A stretch of DNA of 10,655 nt from contig JBDHUL010000030.1 in assembly GCA_039812985.1 (NCBI GenBank), positions 1-10,655 of the forward strand, in the 5' to 3' direction. A program made the position numbers and the translations under genes. The notes under the pieces were generated by a model. It saw only the letters and a program-made list of their open reading frames with translations, made no database searches and was not told the DNA's origin. This document shows, one piece after another, positions 1-7,040 of the stretch; the first letter of the stretch is position 1; each line of letters begins with the position of its first letter. Source of the stretch: JAPUDS01 sp039812985. Lineage in GTDB: Bacteria; Patescibacteriota; Saccharimonadia; Saccharimonadales; Saccharimonadaceae.

Positions 1-415
1 TACTGCGTTGATCTGCGTCAAGTTCAGGGTACTTGCCCGGTCGTGACCGAAAATCCTTCGTCCACGGGCTCGTTTCATCACACACTACTGTGTCAATAAA
101 TAGCCGCTTTTTAAACTCGCCCTTCTTTTCCGCTTTCATCTTCTGAGTCTTTCGGATGATTTCTCCTGATACCCCATACGCCTCGCGTAACGCATCTATG
201 ACCGTCTGGATATCCGCTAACTCCGCAACCACTTCATCGTCAACGTTGTCCTGAATCGGGATCTCATCGGCTTCTTCAAAGAGTTTATTCTTTAAAGCCC
301 TCTTGAACTCCAAATCAGTCAGCTCATGGTAGTTCGTTTCAACAACAAGCGGGTCTTCTAGGCATAATGTTACTATCCTGTCACGCACAAGTTTATTGAA
401 CTCAAATGTTGGCAT
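1..415 (-). CDS. MazG-like / phosphoribosyl-ATP pyrophosphohydrolase-like protein, 3' end outside window
   Basis: A reading frame from an ATG at 415 stays open for 138 codons to the window edge, so the C-terminus is missing. It begins MPTFEFNKLVRDRI; the KLVRD(K/R)I opening is typical of the MazG-like, all-alpha NTP pyrophosphatase superfamily. The metal-binding pattern is visible as an EExxE-type helix (E47, E48, E51) followed by ELAD (E65, D68). Members hydrolyse nucleoside triphosphates or phosphoribosyl-ATP to the monophosphate plus pyrophosphate. No other histidine-pathway gene is visible, so a nucleotide house-cleaning role is more likely than histidine synthesis (inference). The start lies one base after the stop of the upstream Ham1-like gene, so translation is probably coupled. 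The protein continues past residue 105, where small family members usually end, so an extra C-terminal part is possible. Confidence 0.75.
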   Translation of the reverse strand, partial: MPTFEFNKLVRDRIVTLCLEDPLVVETNYHELTDLEFKRALKNKLFEEADEIPIQDNVDDEVVAELADIQTVIDALREAYGVSGEIIRKTQKMKAEKKGEFKKRLFIDTVVCDETSPWTKDFRSRPGKYPELDADQRS

Positions 416-416
416 A

Positions 417-974
417 CTACGGATGCCCCTCAAAGAACCGACGTATTGCATCGATACCACGCACCGCCCTATAAACGTCATCATATTCTTGTCGGTTTAG
501 CTCTGCTCGACTGCGGCCGCCATATCCATCAACGCAAAATATCGGATCAGAACCAAATGCATGCGGTGCCTCGCCGCGCGGATGTTCGGCAATCTCACCT
601 TTTACTTCTCCGTGAAGCACCGTAACATTTGATCCATCAAAATATCCAAAATACGCCCGAGCCGTTGCACGTCGCGACGCCAATCCATCAGCCATCCGGC
701 ACAGCTTCTCAAGCCCTTCATCTGCGCTAACAAAATACTTTATAAAAGGCCCTGGCAGCCCGCCCAGTTCGTCAAACCAGAGCGAGAAATCATCAACAAA
801 CACCGGTCTCTCAACCCGTACATATGCCTCGCGAACCTTGTGCTCAATAATTTCCTCAGGACGCACCGACTGAATTTCGACAAGATCAAGCGATAGGTAA
901 TCCATAGGCATCCGCAGAAGTTTCCTCATATGTTCGGCCTTGTGTACGTTGCCCGTGATAAACAGAGGATTCAT
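417..974 (-). CDS. rdgB: Ham1/RdgB-family non-canonical purine NTP pyrophosphatase
   Basis: The 185-residue product starts MNPLFITGNVHK, carrying the T-G-N-x-x-K nucleotide-binding motif (T7, G8, N9, K12). The central family signature follows at residues 60-81 (VDDFSLWFDELGGLPGPFIKYF without its last residues: VDDFSLWFDELGGLPG), with D61/D62 where the family has its catalytic acid. Near the C-terminus GSDPIF matches the G-x-D-P-I-F motif. Family enzymes convert dITP, dUTP-like deaminated purines and XTP to monophosphates, keeping damaged bases out of DNA and RNA. The usual C-terminal S-H-R-x-x-A motif is not obvious; VYRAVRG stands there, which may mean altered specificity (inference). The ATG overlaps the ligA stop as ATGA (971-974), and the next gene starts one base after its stop, so it sits inside a tightly coupled operon with ligA. 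Length is close to the usual 190-200 residues. Confidence 0.85.
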   Translation of the reverse strand: MNPLFITGNVHKAEHMRKLLRMPMDYLSLDLVEIQSVRPEEIIEHKVREAYVRVERPVFVDDFSLWFDELGGLPGPFIKYFVSADEGLEKLCRMADGLASRRATARAYFGYFDGSNVTVLHGEVKGEIAEHPRGEAPHAFGSDPIFCVDGYGGRSRAELNRQEYDDVYRAVRGIDAIRRFFEGHP

Positions 975-2995
975 AGCAGCTCCAAAAATTCTTGTTCGCT
1001 TATAATCCTTGTTCCATAGCGTTCGGCCTTCTTGAGTTTGCTCCCGCCAACTTTACCACCGACGACAAGATAGTCCGTGTCTTTCCCGACGCTGGTTTGG
1101 AACGCGCCGCCCAGCGCTCGAATTTTATCAGCCGCCTCATCGCGCCCCATAGTACCGAGCGTACCAGTGACAACAAACTTCTTTCCAGCAAGGCCGCCAG
1201 TTTTGAATTCGTACTGCGGTTCGACGCCGAGTGACGAAAATTTTTCAAGCAGCGCTATATTATCGTCATCAGCAAACCACGCCGCGACGCTTTCTGCCAC
1301 CACCTCGCCAACACCCTCAACTTCACGTAGCTCATCGATTGTCGCATGCTCTAGTTTTTCAAGCGATCCAAAATGAGCCACGAGATCAATTGCCGTCTGT
1401 ACACCAACATGCCGAATACCAAGACCGTAGACAAAACGTTCAAGGAGAGGTTGTTTCTTCATAGCAATTGCATCAACAAGTTTTGTAGCCGAAATGTCGG
1501 CAAAACGATCAAGTGTCAGTAGCTGGTCTTTTGTGAGTGCGTATATATCAGCAAGATCTTTCACAAAACCAGCATTAACTAACGCCACAACATTTTTCTC
1601 ACCAAGCGTATCGATGTCGAGCGCTCCTTTGCTCGTAAAATGCTCAACCGCTCGTTTCAGGAGTAGGTCGCTACTAGCCCCTTTAACCCGGTACACCGCT
1701 TCGCCTTCAGGACGGACAAATGTCAGTTCCGGATACTGCCGCTTCAGTTCTGTTTCGTAGTCAAACGGTTTACTTGTACTCGGCCGAAGCTCGAGAAGCA
1801 CTCGCTGAACCTGCGGGATGATGTCTCCAGCTTTAAAAACAATCACCGTATCACCGCGCCGCACATCAAGCCTGGCAATCTCATCTGCATTGTGCAAGCT
1901 CGCGTGCTGCACGGTTGTACCAGCAACTTGTACCGGATCGAACACCGCCACTGGCGTAGCTGCCCCTGTTCGTCCGATAGAGATCACGATGTCCTTCACG
2001 ACAGTCGTTGCTTCTTCGGCGGCATACTTGAATGCCACTGCCGCCCGCGGAGTTTTCCCAACCACCCCGAGTTCTCGAAATTGCGCTCGGTCGTTCAGCT
2101 TGATAACTACTCCGTCGGTGTTGAACTTTAAACCGTTTCGTATTTCACCGAGGCGTTCAACGTAGTCCATCGTCTCGTCAAGGCTAAAAGCTATTTGGGT
2201 CAATCTACTCGTCGTAACACCGAGTTCGGTCATAACTTTATACCCCAGGGCAACCGTCGGCACGTCCGCCGGATCGTCGCGCAAAACGTCATACCCCACA
2301 AAATGCAAGGGTCGTTCCGCAACCAGTTTCGGGTCGAGCTGCCGTATCGTACCGGCCGCGAGGTTGCGCGGGTTGGCAAATATGGGTTTTCCCGTAGCAC
2401 GTTGTTTGACGTTGAGTTCATCAAAATCTTTTTTATACATAACAATCTCGCCGCGCAGTTCTGTTCGACCGCGCAAAAAGTGAGTAAACTGTTGGCTGTC
2501 GCGTAACCGCAAAGGAACGTTCTCGATGGTCCGAACATTCGCCGTTACGTCTTCTCCAGTCGTTCCGTCACCACGAGTTACCGCTTGCACGAGCACGCCG
2601 TCCTCATACACAAGTGAGCAAGCAAGTCCATCCATTTTGACATCGCACAAATACTCACTCACGACGTTCGGCAATATTTTTTTCATGCGCTCAAGCCACG
2701 CCCCCACTTCATCTCGGTTGAACACGTCCTGAAGCGAAATCATACGTTCGCGATGCGTGATTTTACCAAAGGTATCAAGCGGTTTACCCGCAACTCGCTG
2801 CGTTGGGCTATCAGGCGTAATAAGGTCGGGAAACTGCTCTTCGAGTAAACTTAGTTCATGCTTTAGGCTGTCAGCCGCCGCCTCGCTCATCGTTGACTGG
2901 TCGAGGACGTGGTACCGATAACGGTAGTCATTAATAATCTCTCGAAGCTTTGCTGCCCGTTCAGACACCTCCAGCTTATTTGGCCGGCTCATCAA
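971..2995 (-). CDS. ligA: NAD-dependent DNA ligase LigA, without the zinc-finger cysteines
   Basis: This 674-residue protein has the full LigA layout. An N-terminal Ia domain (about 1-70) contains the YRYHV NMN-binding segment. The adenylation domain carries the catalytic lysine K120 in KMDG, then RGDGTTGEDV (141-150), RGE (181-183), DGVVIKLN (294-301) and FKYAAEEATT (322-331). The OB fold (about 333-400) holds IGRTGAATPVAVFDPV. Helix-hairpin-helix repeats span about 455-580 and a BRCT domain 601-674. It seals nicks in replication and repair using NAD+. The region that normally holds four zinc-binding cysteines (about 405-440) has none: the whole protein has only C117 and C125. The rest of that region is still recognisable (GEAVYRVKG, then HFTSKGALDIDTLGEK). 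Start could be M1 (2995) or M2 (2992). It overlaps the upstream membrane gene by 20 bases and the downstream Ham1 gene by four. Confidence 0.97.
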   Translation of the reverse strand: MMSRPNKLEVSERAAKLREIINDYRYRYHVLDQSTMSEAAADSLKHELSLLEEQFPDLITPDSPTQRVAGKPLDTFGKITHRERMISLQDVFNRDEVGAWLERMKKILPNVVSEYLCDVKMDGLACSLVYEDGVLVQAVTRGDGTTGEDVTANVRTIENVPLRLRDSQQFTHFLRGRTELRGEIVMYKKDFDELNVKQRATGKPIFANPRNLAAGTIRQLDPKLVAERPLHFVGYDVLRDDPADVPTVALGYKVMTELGVTTSRLTQIAFSLDETMDYVERLGEIRNGLKFNTDGVVIKLNDRAQFRELGVVGKTPRAAVAFKYAAEEATTVVKDIVISIGRTGAATPVAVFDPVQVAGTTVQHASLHNADEIARLDVRRGDTVIVFKAGDIIPQVQRVLLELRPSTSKPFDYETELKRQYPELTFVRPEGEAVYRVKGASSDLLLKRAVEHFTSKGALDIDTLGEKNVVALVNAGFVKDLADIYALTKDQLLTLDRFADISATKLVDAIAMKKQPLLERFVYGLGIRHVGVQTAIDLVAHFGSLEKLEHATIDELREVEGVGEVVAESVAAWFADDDNIALLEKFSSLGVEPQYEFKTGGLAGKKFVVTGTLGTMGRDEAADKIRALGGAFQTSVGKDTDYLVVGGKVGGSKLKKAERYGTRIISEQEFLELL

Positions 2996-4103
2996 TCATC
3001 CTTCGGTACAGCAGGTAACAATAGGTTGTTCCAAAAAGAAACCCAGTCCCTGTGAGTATCTGAGCAAGCAAAGCGATCACCTGCTGCTGTTTTACAAATG
3101 CAAGGAGAGGAACCATCACTAACATCCACCCAAGTACCATAACCACAACCATCCAAACAATACGCATCACCAACCGCGTCCTTTGCCCTAGGATGATTTT
3201 TTTCGAGGTTCTATATGCCACAAGCGGGTATGTTCCAGGTATGGTCGCCATCACCAGAGCAAACACTGTTGTTGTCAAAAAATACAGCGTCAACACACCA
3301 GAAAGCCCGAGCGCAATATCGACCATAGCTCGTTCAATCCCTCCATCGAGCAAACCACTCGTTGTTGCTATGTTATAGACAAAAAGCAGTATGCCAAACG
3401 GCAAAAGCTGCAAAGCCCCGATCACAAGCAACACATACATCGACACGATAGGCGTTCCCGCGTTATACAGTGCATCGCGAACAACAACCTTTCGTCCTGC
3501 CAGGCGCTGACGCAGCAGCCATATCACCGAAAGCACCATCATGACATAGAGAACAGAAACGAAAAACCCCTGCACCTCAGTCAGGTTGCCTCCAAAAGTA
3601 TTGAACATTAGGAGCGCCGATGACAGTGCAGCCTGCCCAAATGCACCAAATCCCTTGAGCGCTTCATTGGCGGCCTCACTCGTATTCTGCGTTGCCGCCC
3701 CGCCACCCGCGCTCTGCAAACCAATGATCGTTAGGGCCGCTGCTACATAGAAAAACAGCAGCTTGATAAACAAACGCCATTCTTTGACGATGATTTTTAT
3801 AACGCGAAAGGTAAACCGAACATAGCCCTCAAACAATGGTATCTTTGGTTTGTCGCGTCCTCTAGTAAGCGCAAATGAACGATGCGTCGCAGCCCTGCGC
3901 CGACGTCGAGCTGCCCCCACCTTCCGAACAAACCAGTTCGGTATCCCCTTGAGTTTGTGAAGCCACGACGTTTTTTTAGCCGTCTTGGCGGCTTGACTCA
4001 AGTCATTGTGACGCATCTTTTTAGTATGCGGCGATGCTGTTCGTTTTGTGCTTGTTTGGGTATTTTTAATCGCTGGTCGTGATTTTTTCTTCGTTTGAGG
4101 CAT
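2976..4103 (-). CDS. Polytopic membrane protein of unknown function with a basic N-terminal tail
   Basis: The 375-residue product has a strongly basic, Ser/Thr-rich N-terminal tail (residues 1 to about 85, including RRRRR at 66-70) followed by about six hydrophobic segments near 110-130, 176-198, 218-246, 262-290, 310-337 and 342-366. The loop after the first segment (131-155) is Gly/Ala/Asn rich and probably outside the membrane. I see no catalytic motif, no transporter signature and no signal peptide, and I do not recognise the family. A basic tail preceding the first membrane helix suggests a cytoplasmic N-terminus that could touch nucleic acid, ribosomes or lipid headgroups (inference). 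It lies six bases after htpX and overlaps ligA by 20 bases, so it is co-transcribed with both. Since HtpX is a membrane protease, this protein could be a partner or substrate, but nothing in the sequence proves it. Confidence 0.85.
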   Translation of the reverse strand: MPQTKKKSRPAIKNTQTSTKRTASPHTKKMRHNDLSQAAKTAKKTSWLHKLKGIPNWFVRKVGAARRRRRAATHRSFALTRGRDKPKIPLFEGYVRFTFRVIKIIVKEWRLFIKLLFFYVAAALTIIGLQSAGGGAATQNTSEAANEALKGFGAFGQAALSSALLMFNTFGGNLTEVQGFFVSVLYVMMVLSVIWLLRQRLAGRKVVVRDALYNAGTPIVSMYVLLVIGALQLLPFGILLFVYNIATTSGLLDGGIERAMVDIALGLSGVLTLYFLTTTVFALVMATIPGTYPLVAYRTSKKIILGQRTRLVMRIVWMVVVMVLGWMLVMVPLLAFVKQQQVIALLAQILTGTGFLFGTTYCYLLYRRMIDEPAK

Positions 4104-4109
4104 AGCTCG

Positions 4110-4991
4110 CTACATCTTACCTTCCATGCCGCGTAGTCTGGCTATGCGTTCGTCAAGTGGCGGGTGGGTACTGAACCAGTTAGCGATCGCTCCACCGCGT
4201 AACGGATTTGCAAAAAACAAATGAGCCGTTGAGGTATTTTGCCGCTGCATAACCGTCGAGTAGTTCTGGAGTTTTTCGAGCGCGCTGGCAAGTCCTTCAG
4301 GATGACGCGTCGTGAGTGCTCCGGTCGCATCTGCAAGGTACTCGCGCTGGCGCGAAACGGACATCTGCACTAACATCGCAACAAACGGCGCTAGTAAAGC
4401 AGCTACCATTCCAACAACCATCACAACAGGACTTTGACCGCCCCCTTCTTCATCGTCGCCCCTAAACCACATCATTCGGAAGAACATGTCAGCGATGAGC
4501 CCTATAGCGCTCACTAGGCCAAATACGATCATCATGACGCGGATATCATAGTTTTTTACATGGCCCATCTCGTGAGCAATCACCCCTTCGAGCTCACTTT
4601 TATCCATAATTTCAAGAAGTCCTGTCGTCGCCGCCACATAGGCATGTTCTGGGTCCCGACCGGTTGCGAAAGCATTTGGTGCCGGGTCATCGATAATATA
4701 CACTTTTGGCATAGGCATGCCGTCGGTCATGGCAATATTTTCCACTGTATTGTATAGCCGCGGACAATCCCGCTTCGTTACCTCGGTAGCTCCATTTACC
4801 GCAAGGGCAATACGCGCCGCTAGAAAATACTGCACCAAAGCATACACCCCACCGCCAATGAGCGCTCCCCAAAAAATTCCTGTGCTGCGGTATACAGCTG
4901 AAAACACCCAGCCCAGTCCCGCTATAATCACCACAAACAACACCATGATAAGCACGGTGTTGCGCTTGTTTGCAGCAATAGAAGAATACAT
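4110..4991 (-). CDS. htpX: M48-family membrane zinc metalloprotease HtpX
   Basis: The 293-residue protein has two N-terminal membrane helices (about 13-31 and 38-60), the zinc motif HEMGH (H140, E141, H144) and the third ligand E217 in REYLADA. Two more hydrophobic segments lie between them (about 153-175 and 187-210). The C-terminal STHPPLDERI is a conserved HtpX feature. Length matches the family (about 285-300). HtpX degrades misfolded membrane proteins at the cytoplasmic face. The lemA gene is 132 bases upstream, a pairing seen in many bacteria. The ATG at 4991 has no Shine-Dalgarno sequence in front of it. A strong AAAGGAG (5034-5040) instead sits upstream of an out-of-frame ATG at 5031, so the start signal is odd. 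The start at 4991 is chosen because the conserved N-terminal helix begins just after it and no ATG, GTG or TTG codon lies in frame between it and 5031. Confidence 0.95.
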   Translation of the reverse strand: MYSSIAANKRNTVLIMVLFVVIIAGLGWVFSAVYRSTGIFWGALIGGGVYALVQYFLAARIALAVNGATEVTKRDCPRLYNTVENIAMTDGMPMPKVYIIDDPAPNAFATGRDPEHAYVAATTGLLEIMDKSELEGVIAHEMGHVKNYDIRVMMIVFGLVSAIGLIADMFFRMMWFRGDDEEGGGQSPVVMVVGMVAALLAPFVAMLVQMSVSRQREYLADATGALTTRHPEGLASALEKLQNYSTVMQRQNTSTAHLFFANPLRGGAIANWFSTHPPLDERIARLRGMEGKM

Positions 4992-5123
4992 AGTAGCATT
5001 TGGGCGCAGTACTAGCCAGTCGTACGCGCATGTCTCCTTTCGTGTTTTACTAGTGCATTACCCCGTGAACGTCTGGACTATTATGTATTATATCCACATC
5101 CACGAGGTACGCCATGCCCTCAA
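4992..5123 (-). promoter_or_regulatory. lemA-htpX intergenic region with candidate promoter
   Basis: Read on the minus strand, this 132-base gap holds a perfect -10 hexamer TATAAT at 5092-5087 and a second CATAAT at 5085-5080, but no convincing -35 at 16-18 bases. Further down is AAAGGAG (5040-5034), only two bases before an ATG at 5031 that is out of frame with htpX. The htpX ATG is at 4991. The gap therefore probably supplies htpX and the downstream operon with its own promoter (inference), with either an upstream short frame overlapping the htpX start or a sequence error in the leader. Confidence 0.4.
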
Positions 5124-5690
5124 CTAAAATTTGACTTCAACCGGCTTTTCGACAGCAGCCTGATCGGCAACTTCAAAGAACTCGCGCTGGGTAAAGCCAA
5201 GCATGCCCGCAATCAGGTTACCCGGGAACTGCTGGATTTTGGTGTTCAAATCGCGGACGCCACCGTTATAAAATCGGCGAGAGGCTTGGATTTTGTCTTC
5301 GGTATCAACTAATTCGTTCTGGAGTTGCAAAAAGTTTTCGTTGGCACGAAGCTGTGGATAGTTTTCGGCCACAGCGAAAAGGCTCTTGAGGGCGCCTTCA
5401 AACTGGTTTTCGGCTTTTGCAGCAGCGGCGGGGCCTTGCTGGGTTGCGCCAAGCACCGCGGTGCGAGCTTCGGTGACAGCTTCAAACACACCCTTTTCGT
5501 GAGCAGCATAGCCCTTAACTGACTCAATGAGGTTTGGTATAAGGTCAGCGCGGCGTTTGAGCTGAACTGTTATATCACTCCATGCCTCTTGAACACGAAC
5601 ATTGAGCTTCACGAGCCCGTTGTAGGTTGCCCAGAAAAACACACCAAGCAGTACGACGACGGCGATAATTGCTATAAGTATCATTTCCAT
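5124..5690 (-). CDS. lemA: LemA family protein
   Basis: The 188-residue product begins with a single membrane helix (about 3-22), followed by YNGLVKLNVRVQEAWSDI (23-40) and VQLKRRADLIPNL (42-54). The most diagnostic block, YPQLRANENFLQLQNELVDT (111-130) followed by EDKIQASRRFYN, is the core signature of LemA. The rest is helical and probably forms the antiparallel bundle known for the family; the expected topology is N-terminus outside with a cytoplasmic domain. The biochemical role of LemA is not settled, but it commonly neighbours htpX, as here, and is thought to act with membrane proteolysis. Start at ATG 5690 is preceded by TAAGGAG (5711-5705), 14 bases from the ATG, a long spacing; a second in-frame ATG two codons on is possible. 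Confidence 0.93.
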   Translation of the reverse strand: MEMILIAIIAVVVLLGVFFWATYNGLVKLNVRVQEAWSDITVQLKRRADLIPNLIESVKGYAAHEKGVFEAVTEARTAVLGATQQGPAAAAKAENQFEGALKSLFAVAENYPQLRANENFLQLQNELVDTEDKIQASRRFYNGGVRDLNTKIQQFPGNLIAGMLGFTQREFFEVADQAAVEKPVEVKF

Positions 5691-5704
5691 ATTGACTTAC
5701 TTTG

Positions 5705-5739
5705 CTCCTTATACAGTTTCTAATAACTCAATTGTAGCA
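5705..5739 (-). promoter_or_regulatory. Promoter and ribosome binding site of lemA
   Basis: On the minus strand an extended -10 element TGCTACAAT spans 5739-5731 (TGn followed by TACAAT). It lies just downstream of the pilin stop codon. No good -35 is seen at standard distance, which is common for extended -10 promoters. The Shine-Dalgarno-like TAAGGAG follows at 5711-5705. It suggests lemA can be transcribed separately from the pilin gene (inference). Confidence 0.4.
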
Positions 5740-5750
5740 GACTCTGTAGC

Positions 5751-6326
5751 TCAATCATAATCCTCAAGATACAGTTCACACGCTGTATTTTTGTCGGTAT
5801 TGTATGCATACGAATACGGCACAACACACTTCTGATCCCTGCCCTCCAGAAACCATTCTATAACCCTTCCGTGACCCGAATGAGGAGCCGGTGGCCCCAC
5901 GACATCAATACCGTACACCGCCCCTACAAAACTCTCGTTTTGCACACTTCCCTCCTCGGTGTTAACAGCTGAATTCGCCAAGGTGTTGCTCACTGTACCA
6001 AGTTTTGTCAGAAAATCATTTGACTCATAGACCGAGTTGCCCGTTACATTCCCGCACGTCCCCGATCGATAGCCCCGCCCCAAACATACCATCGAAAAAC
6101 TGCCTCTTGCCTCACCCGGTACCGATGGATACGTGCCATTTTGTAACTTGTACAATTCTATGGCATTGTAGTACTGTCGGACGTTGGCGATTGTACGCGC
6201 GTTGCGGGCTCTCGGTATTGTGCCAATGAGCATCGGCATGACAATGCCTGTGAGGATCCCAATGATAACTATCACGATCAGTAACTCCACGATAGTAAAT
6301 CCACGCTGACGCGTATGATAATTCAT
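5751..6326 (-). CDS. Type IV pilin-like protein (prepilin N-terminal cleavage/methylation motif)
   Basis: The 191-residue product has a short basic leader (residues 1-9) ending in glycine, then the class III prepilin signature FTIVELLIVIVIIGIL. Cleavage is expected between G9 and F10, with E14 as the conserved Glu5 of the mature protein. A helix to about residue 60 ends in QYYNAIELYKLQNGTYPS, which resembles the GspG/PilA-type major pilin or pseudopilin pattern. The globular part contains four cysteines (C81, C91, C167, C183) that could form two disulphides, and a Gly/Ser/Asn-rich middle. No assembly ATPase, prepilin peptidase or platform protein lies in the window. Saccharibacteria use type IV pili for twitching and host contact, so it could be a surface pilin (inference). 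The ATG at 6326 has only AAGG directly before it, with a -10 element very close upstream, so the leader is very short. Confidence 0.88.
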   Translation of the reverse strand: MNYHTRQRGFTIVELLIVIVIIGILTGIVMPMLIGTIPRARNARTIANVRQYYNAIELYKLQNGTYPSVPGEARGSFSMVCLGRGYRSGTCGNVTGNSVYESNDFLTKLGTVSNTLANSAVNTEEGSVQNESFVGAVYGIDVVGPPAPHSGHGRVIEWFLEGRDQKCVVPYSYAYNTDKNTACELYLEDYD

Positions 6327-6336
6327 CCTTATGGTT

Positions 6337-6342
6337 AGTATA
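6337..6342 (-). promoter_or_regulatory. -10 element of the pilin gene
   Basis: On the minus strand TATACT lies at 6342-6337, ending 10 bases before the pilin ATG. The predicted transcription start falls a few bases before the start codon, giving an almost leaderless mRNA. No clear -35 is visible at 17 bases. The element faces the divergent yggT promoter, with a palindrome between them. Confidence 0.35.
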
Positions 6343-6381
6343 TCGAATAGCCAATCGTTTTTCTATGATTTTGCACAACCT

Positions 6382-6397
6382 TGTGAATAAATTCACA
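6382..6397. promoter_or_regulatory. Perfect 16-bp palindrome in the divergent pilin/yggT promoter region
   Basis: TGTGAAT-AA-ATTCACA is a perfect inverted repeat with 7-bp arms and a 2-bp centre. It lies 55 bases upstream of the pilin ATG and 51 bases upstream of the yggT ATG and touches the proposed yggT -35. The size and symmetry fit a dimeric helix-turn-helix repressor or a CRP/FNR-like site. No cognate regulator is visible in the window. Confidence 0.45.
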
Positions 6398-6440
6398 GAC
6401 AACACTTTATAGGACGTATATAGTGTCACTAAGAAAGGAA
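6396..6440 (+). promoter_or_regulatory. Promoter and ribosome binding site of the yggT-like gene
   Basis: A weak -35 (CAGACA, 6396-6401) stands 17 bases from a -10 TATAGT (6419-6424). The Shine-Dalgarno AAAGGA (6434-6439) follows, nine bases before the ATG at 6449. Alternatively GTG 6443 is the start, but then the spacing is only three bases. Confidence 0.4.
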
Positions 6441-6448
6441 CTGTGTCT

Positions 6449-6748
6449 ATGGTAATGTATGTTGTGTACTTGGTCGGAGGGCTGATTGAGCTACTGGTTG
6501 GACTACGTTTTTTGCTACGGCTGGTGGGGGCAAACGCCAGCAATGCCATAGTTAACTGGATATACACATGGAGCACTCCTGTTGTGGCGCCATTTTCGGG
6601 CATATTTGGCCAAGACGCAACGGTTGTTCCTGGGGCTGGCGCGTCAGCATCAAGCGTATTCGACTGGACCGCCCTCATTGCCCTTGTGGTGATAGGTTTG
6701 GTTGTCGGTCTCGTCGGCTCCCTGCTCGCACGCAACCGCCCGGCATAA
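6449..6748 (+). CDS. YggT family integral membrane protein
   Basis: From the ATG at 6449 the product is 99 residues with two long hydrophobic helices, near residues 1-25 and 68-92, separated by a region rich in Asn, Pro and Val. The features VYLVGGLIELLVGLRFLLRL and TPVVAPF (FxR-hydrophobic, then TxPxxxPF) match the YggT repeat, here in a single-repeat form with a second helix pair reduced. YggT proteins are small membrane proteins of uncertain role, linked in some bacteria to cell division or osmotic response. A GTG at 6443 adds two codons; the ATG is preferred from the spacing to AAAGGA. The gene is alone on the plus strand, divergent from the pilin gene, and ends 114 bases before a strong terminator, so it is probably monocistronic. 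Confidence 0.8.
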   Translation: MVMYVVYLVGGLIELLVGLRFLLRLVGANASNAIVNWIYTWSTPVVAPFSGIFGQDATVVPGAGASASSVFDWTALIALVVIGLVVGLVGSLLARNRPA

Positions 6749-6862
6749 CTATAGACCCTCCCGGAGAACCCTCCCGGAACATAGCTACCGCGTGAGAAAT
6801 GGGTTTGTGCGCTGTGTGGAAATAACGGTGTCAGGTGAGTTCACTGGACTTCCCATTTATAG

Positions 6863-6899
6863 AAACCATCGCCCGATAGGGGCGATGGTTTGAATTTTT
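6863..6899 (+). terminator. Rho-independent terminator after yggT; also left outer edge of the cassette array
   Basis: AAACCATCGCCC (6863-6874) pairs perfectly with GGGCGATGGTTT (6880-6891) around a 5-base loop and is followed by GAATTTTT. It is a 12-bp stem plus T run. The inner half of this hairpin and the sequence after it resemble, in inverted orientation, the terminator at 9910-9931, so it may belong to the outer end of the array rather than only to yggT. The 114 bases between the yggT stop and this stem hold no gene. Confidence 0.8.
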
Positions 6900-6944
6900 A
6901 CTCTGAAATGGTGAGTTTTTACGCCCACGCTCGAACCTATTTTA

Positions 6945-7016
6945 TGACGAAGCGAGCGAAAAGCGGAGCTTGCTCCAGCTTTTCCGAGCAAGGAACTAAA
7001 ATCTCTGAAGATTTTA
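6945..7016. repeat. 72-bp double-hairpin block present only in cassette 1 arms
   Basis: Relative to arms C and D, arm A (and B) carries an extra 72 bases bounded by direct ATTTTA repeats (6939-6944 and 7011-7016). It folds into two hairpins: AAAAGC-GGAGC-TT-GCTCC-A-GCTTTT, and a perfect 9-bp stem CTAAAATCT-CTGA-AGATTTTAG (6996-7017). The ATTTTA flanks are what is expected of an insertion or a slippage-type deletion at a short direct repeat. Confidence 0.8.
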
Positions 7017-7040
7017 GCACCAAATGCGATAAATGAGATT

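Noticed and set aside
4687..5031. A 114-codon protein starting at the ATG after AAAGGAG
   Set aside because: After 13 codons it lies out of frame inside htpX, whose frame is clearly coding; at most the start has a regulatory role.
6112..6735. Minus-strand 207-codon frame across pilin and yggT
   Set aside because: It overlaps two recognisable genes and the promoter region between them, and its sequence shows no family features.
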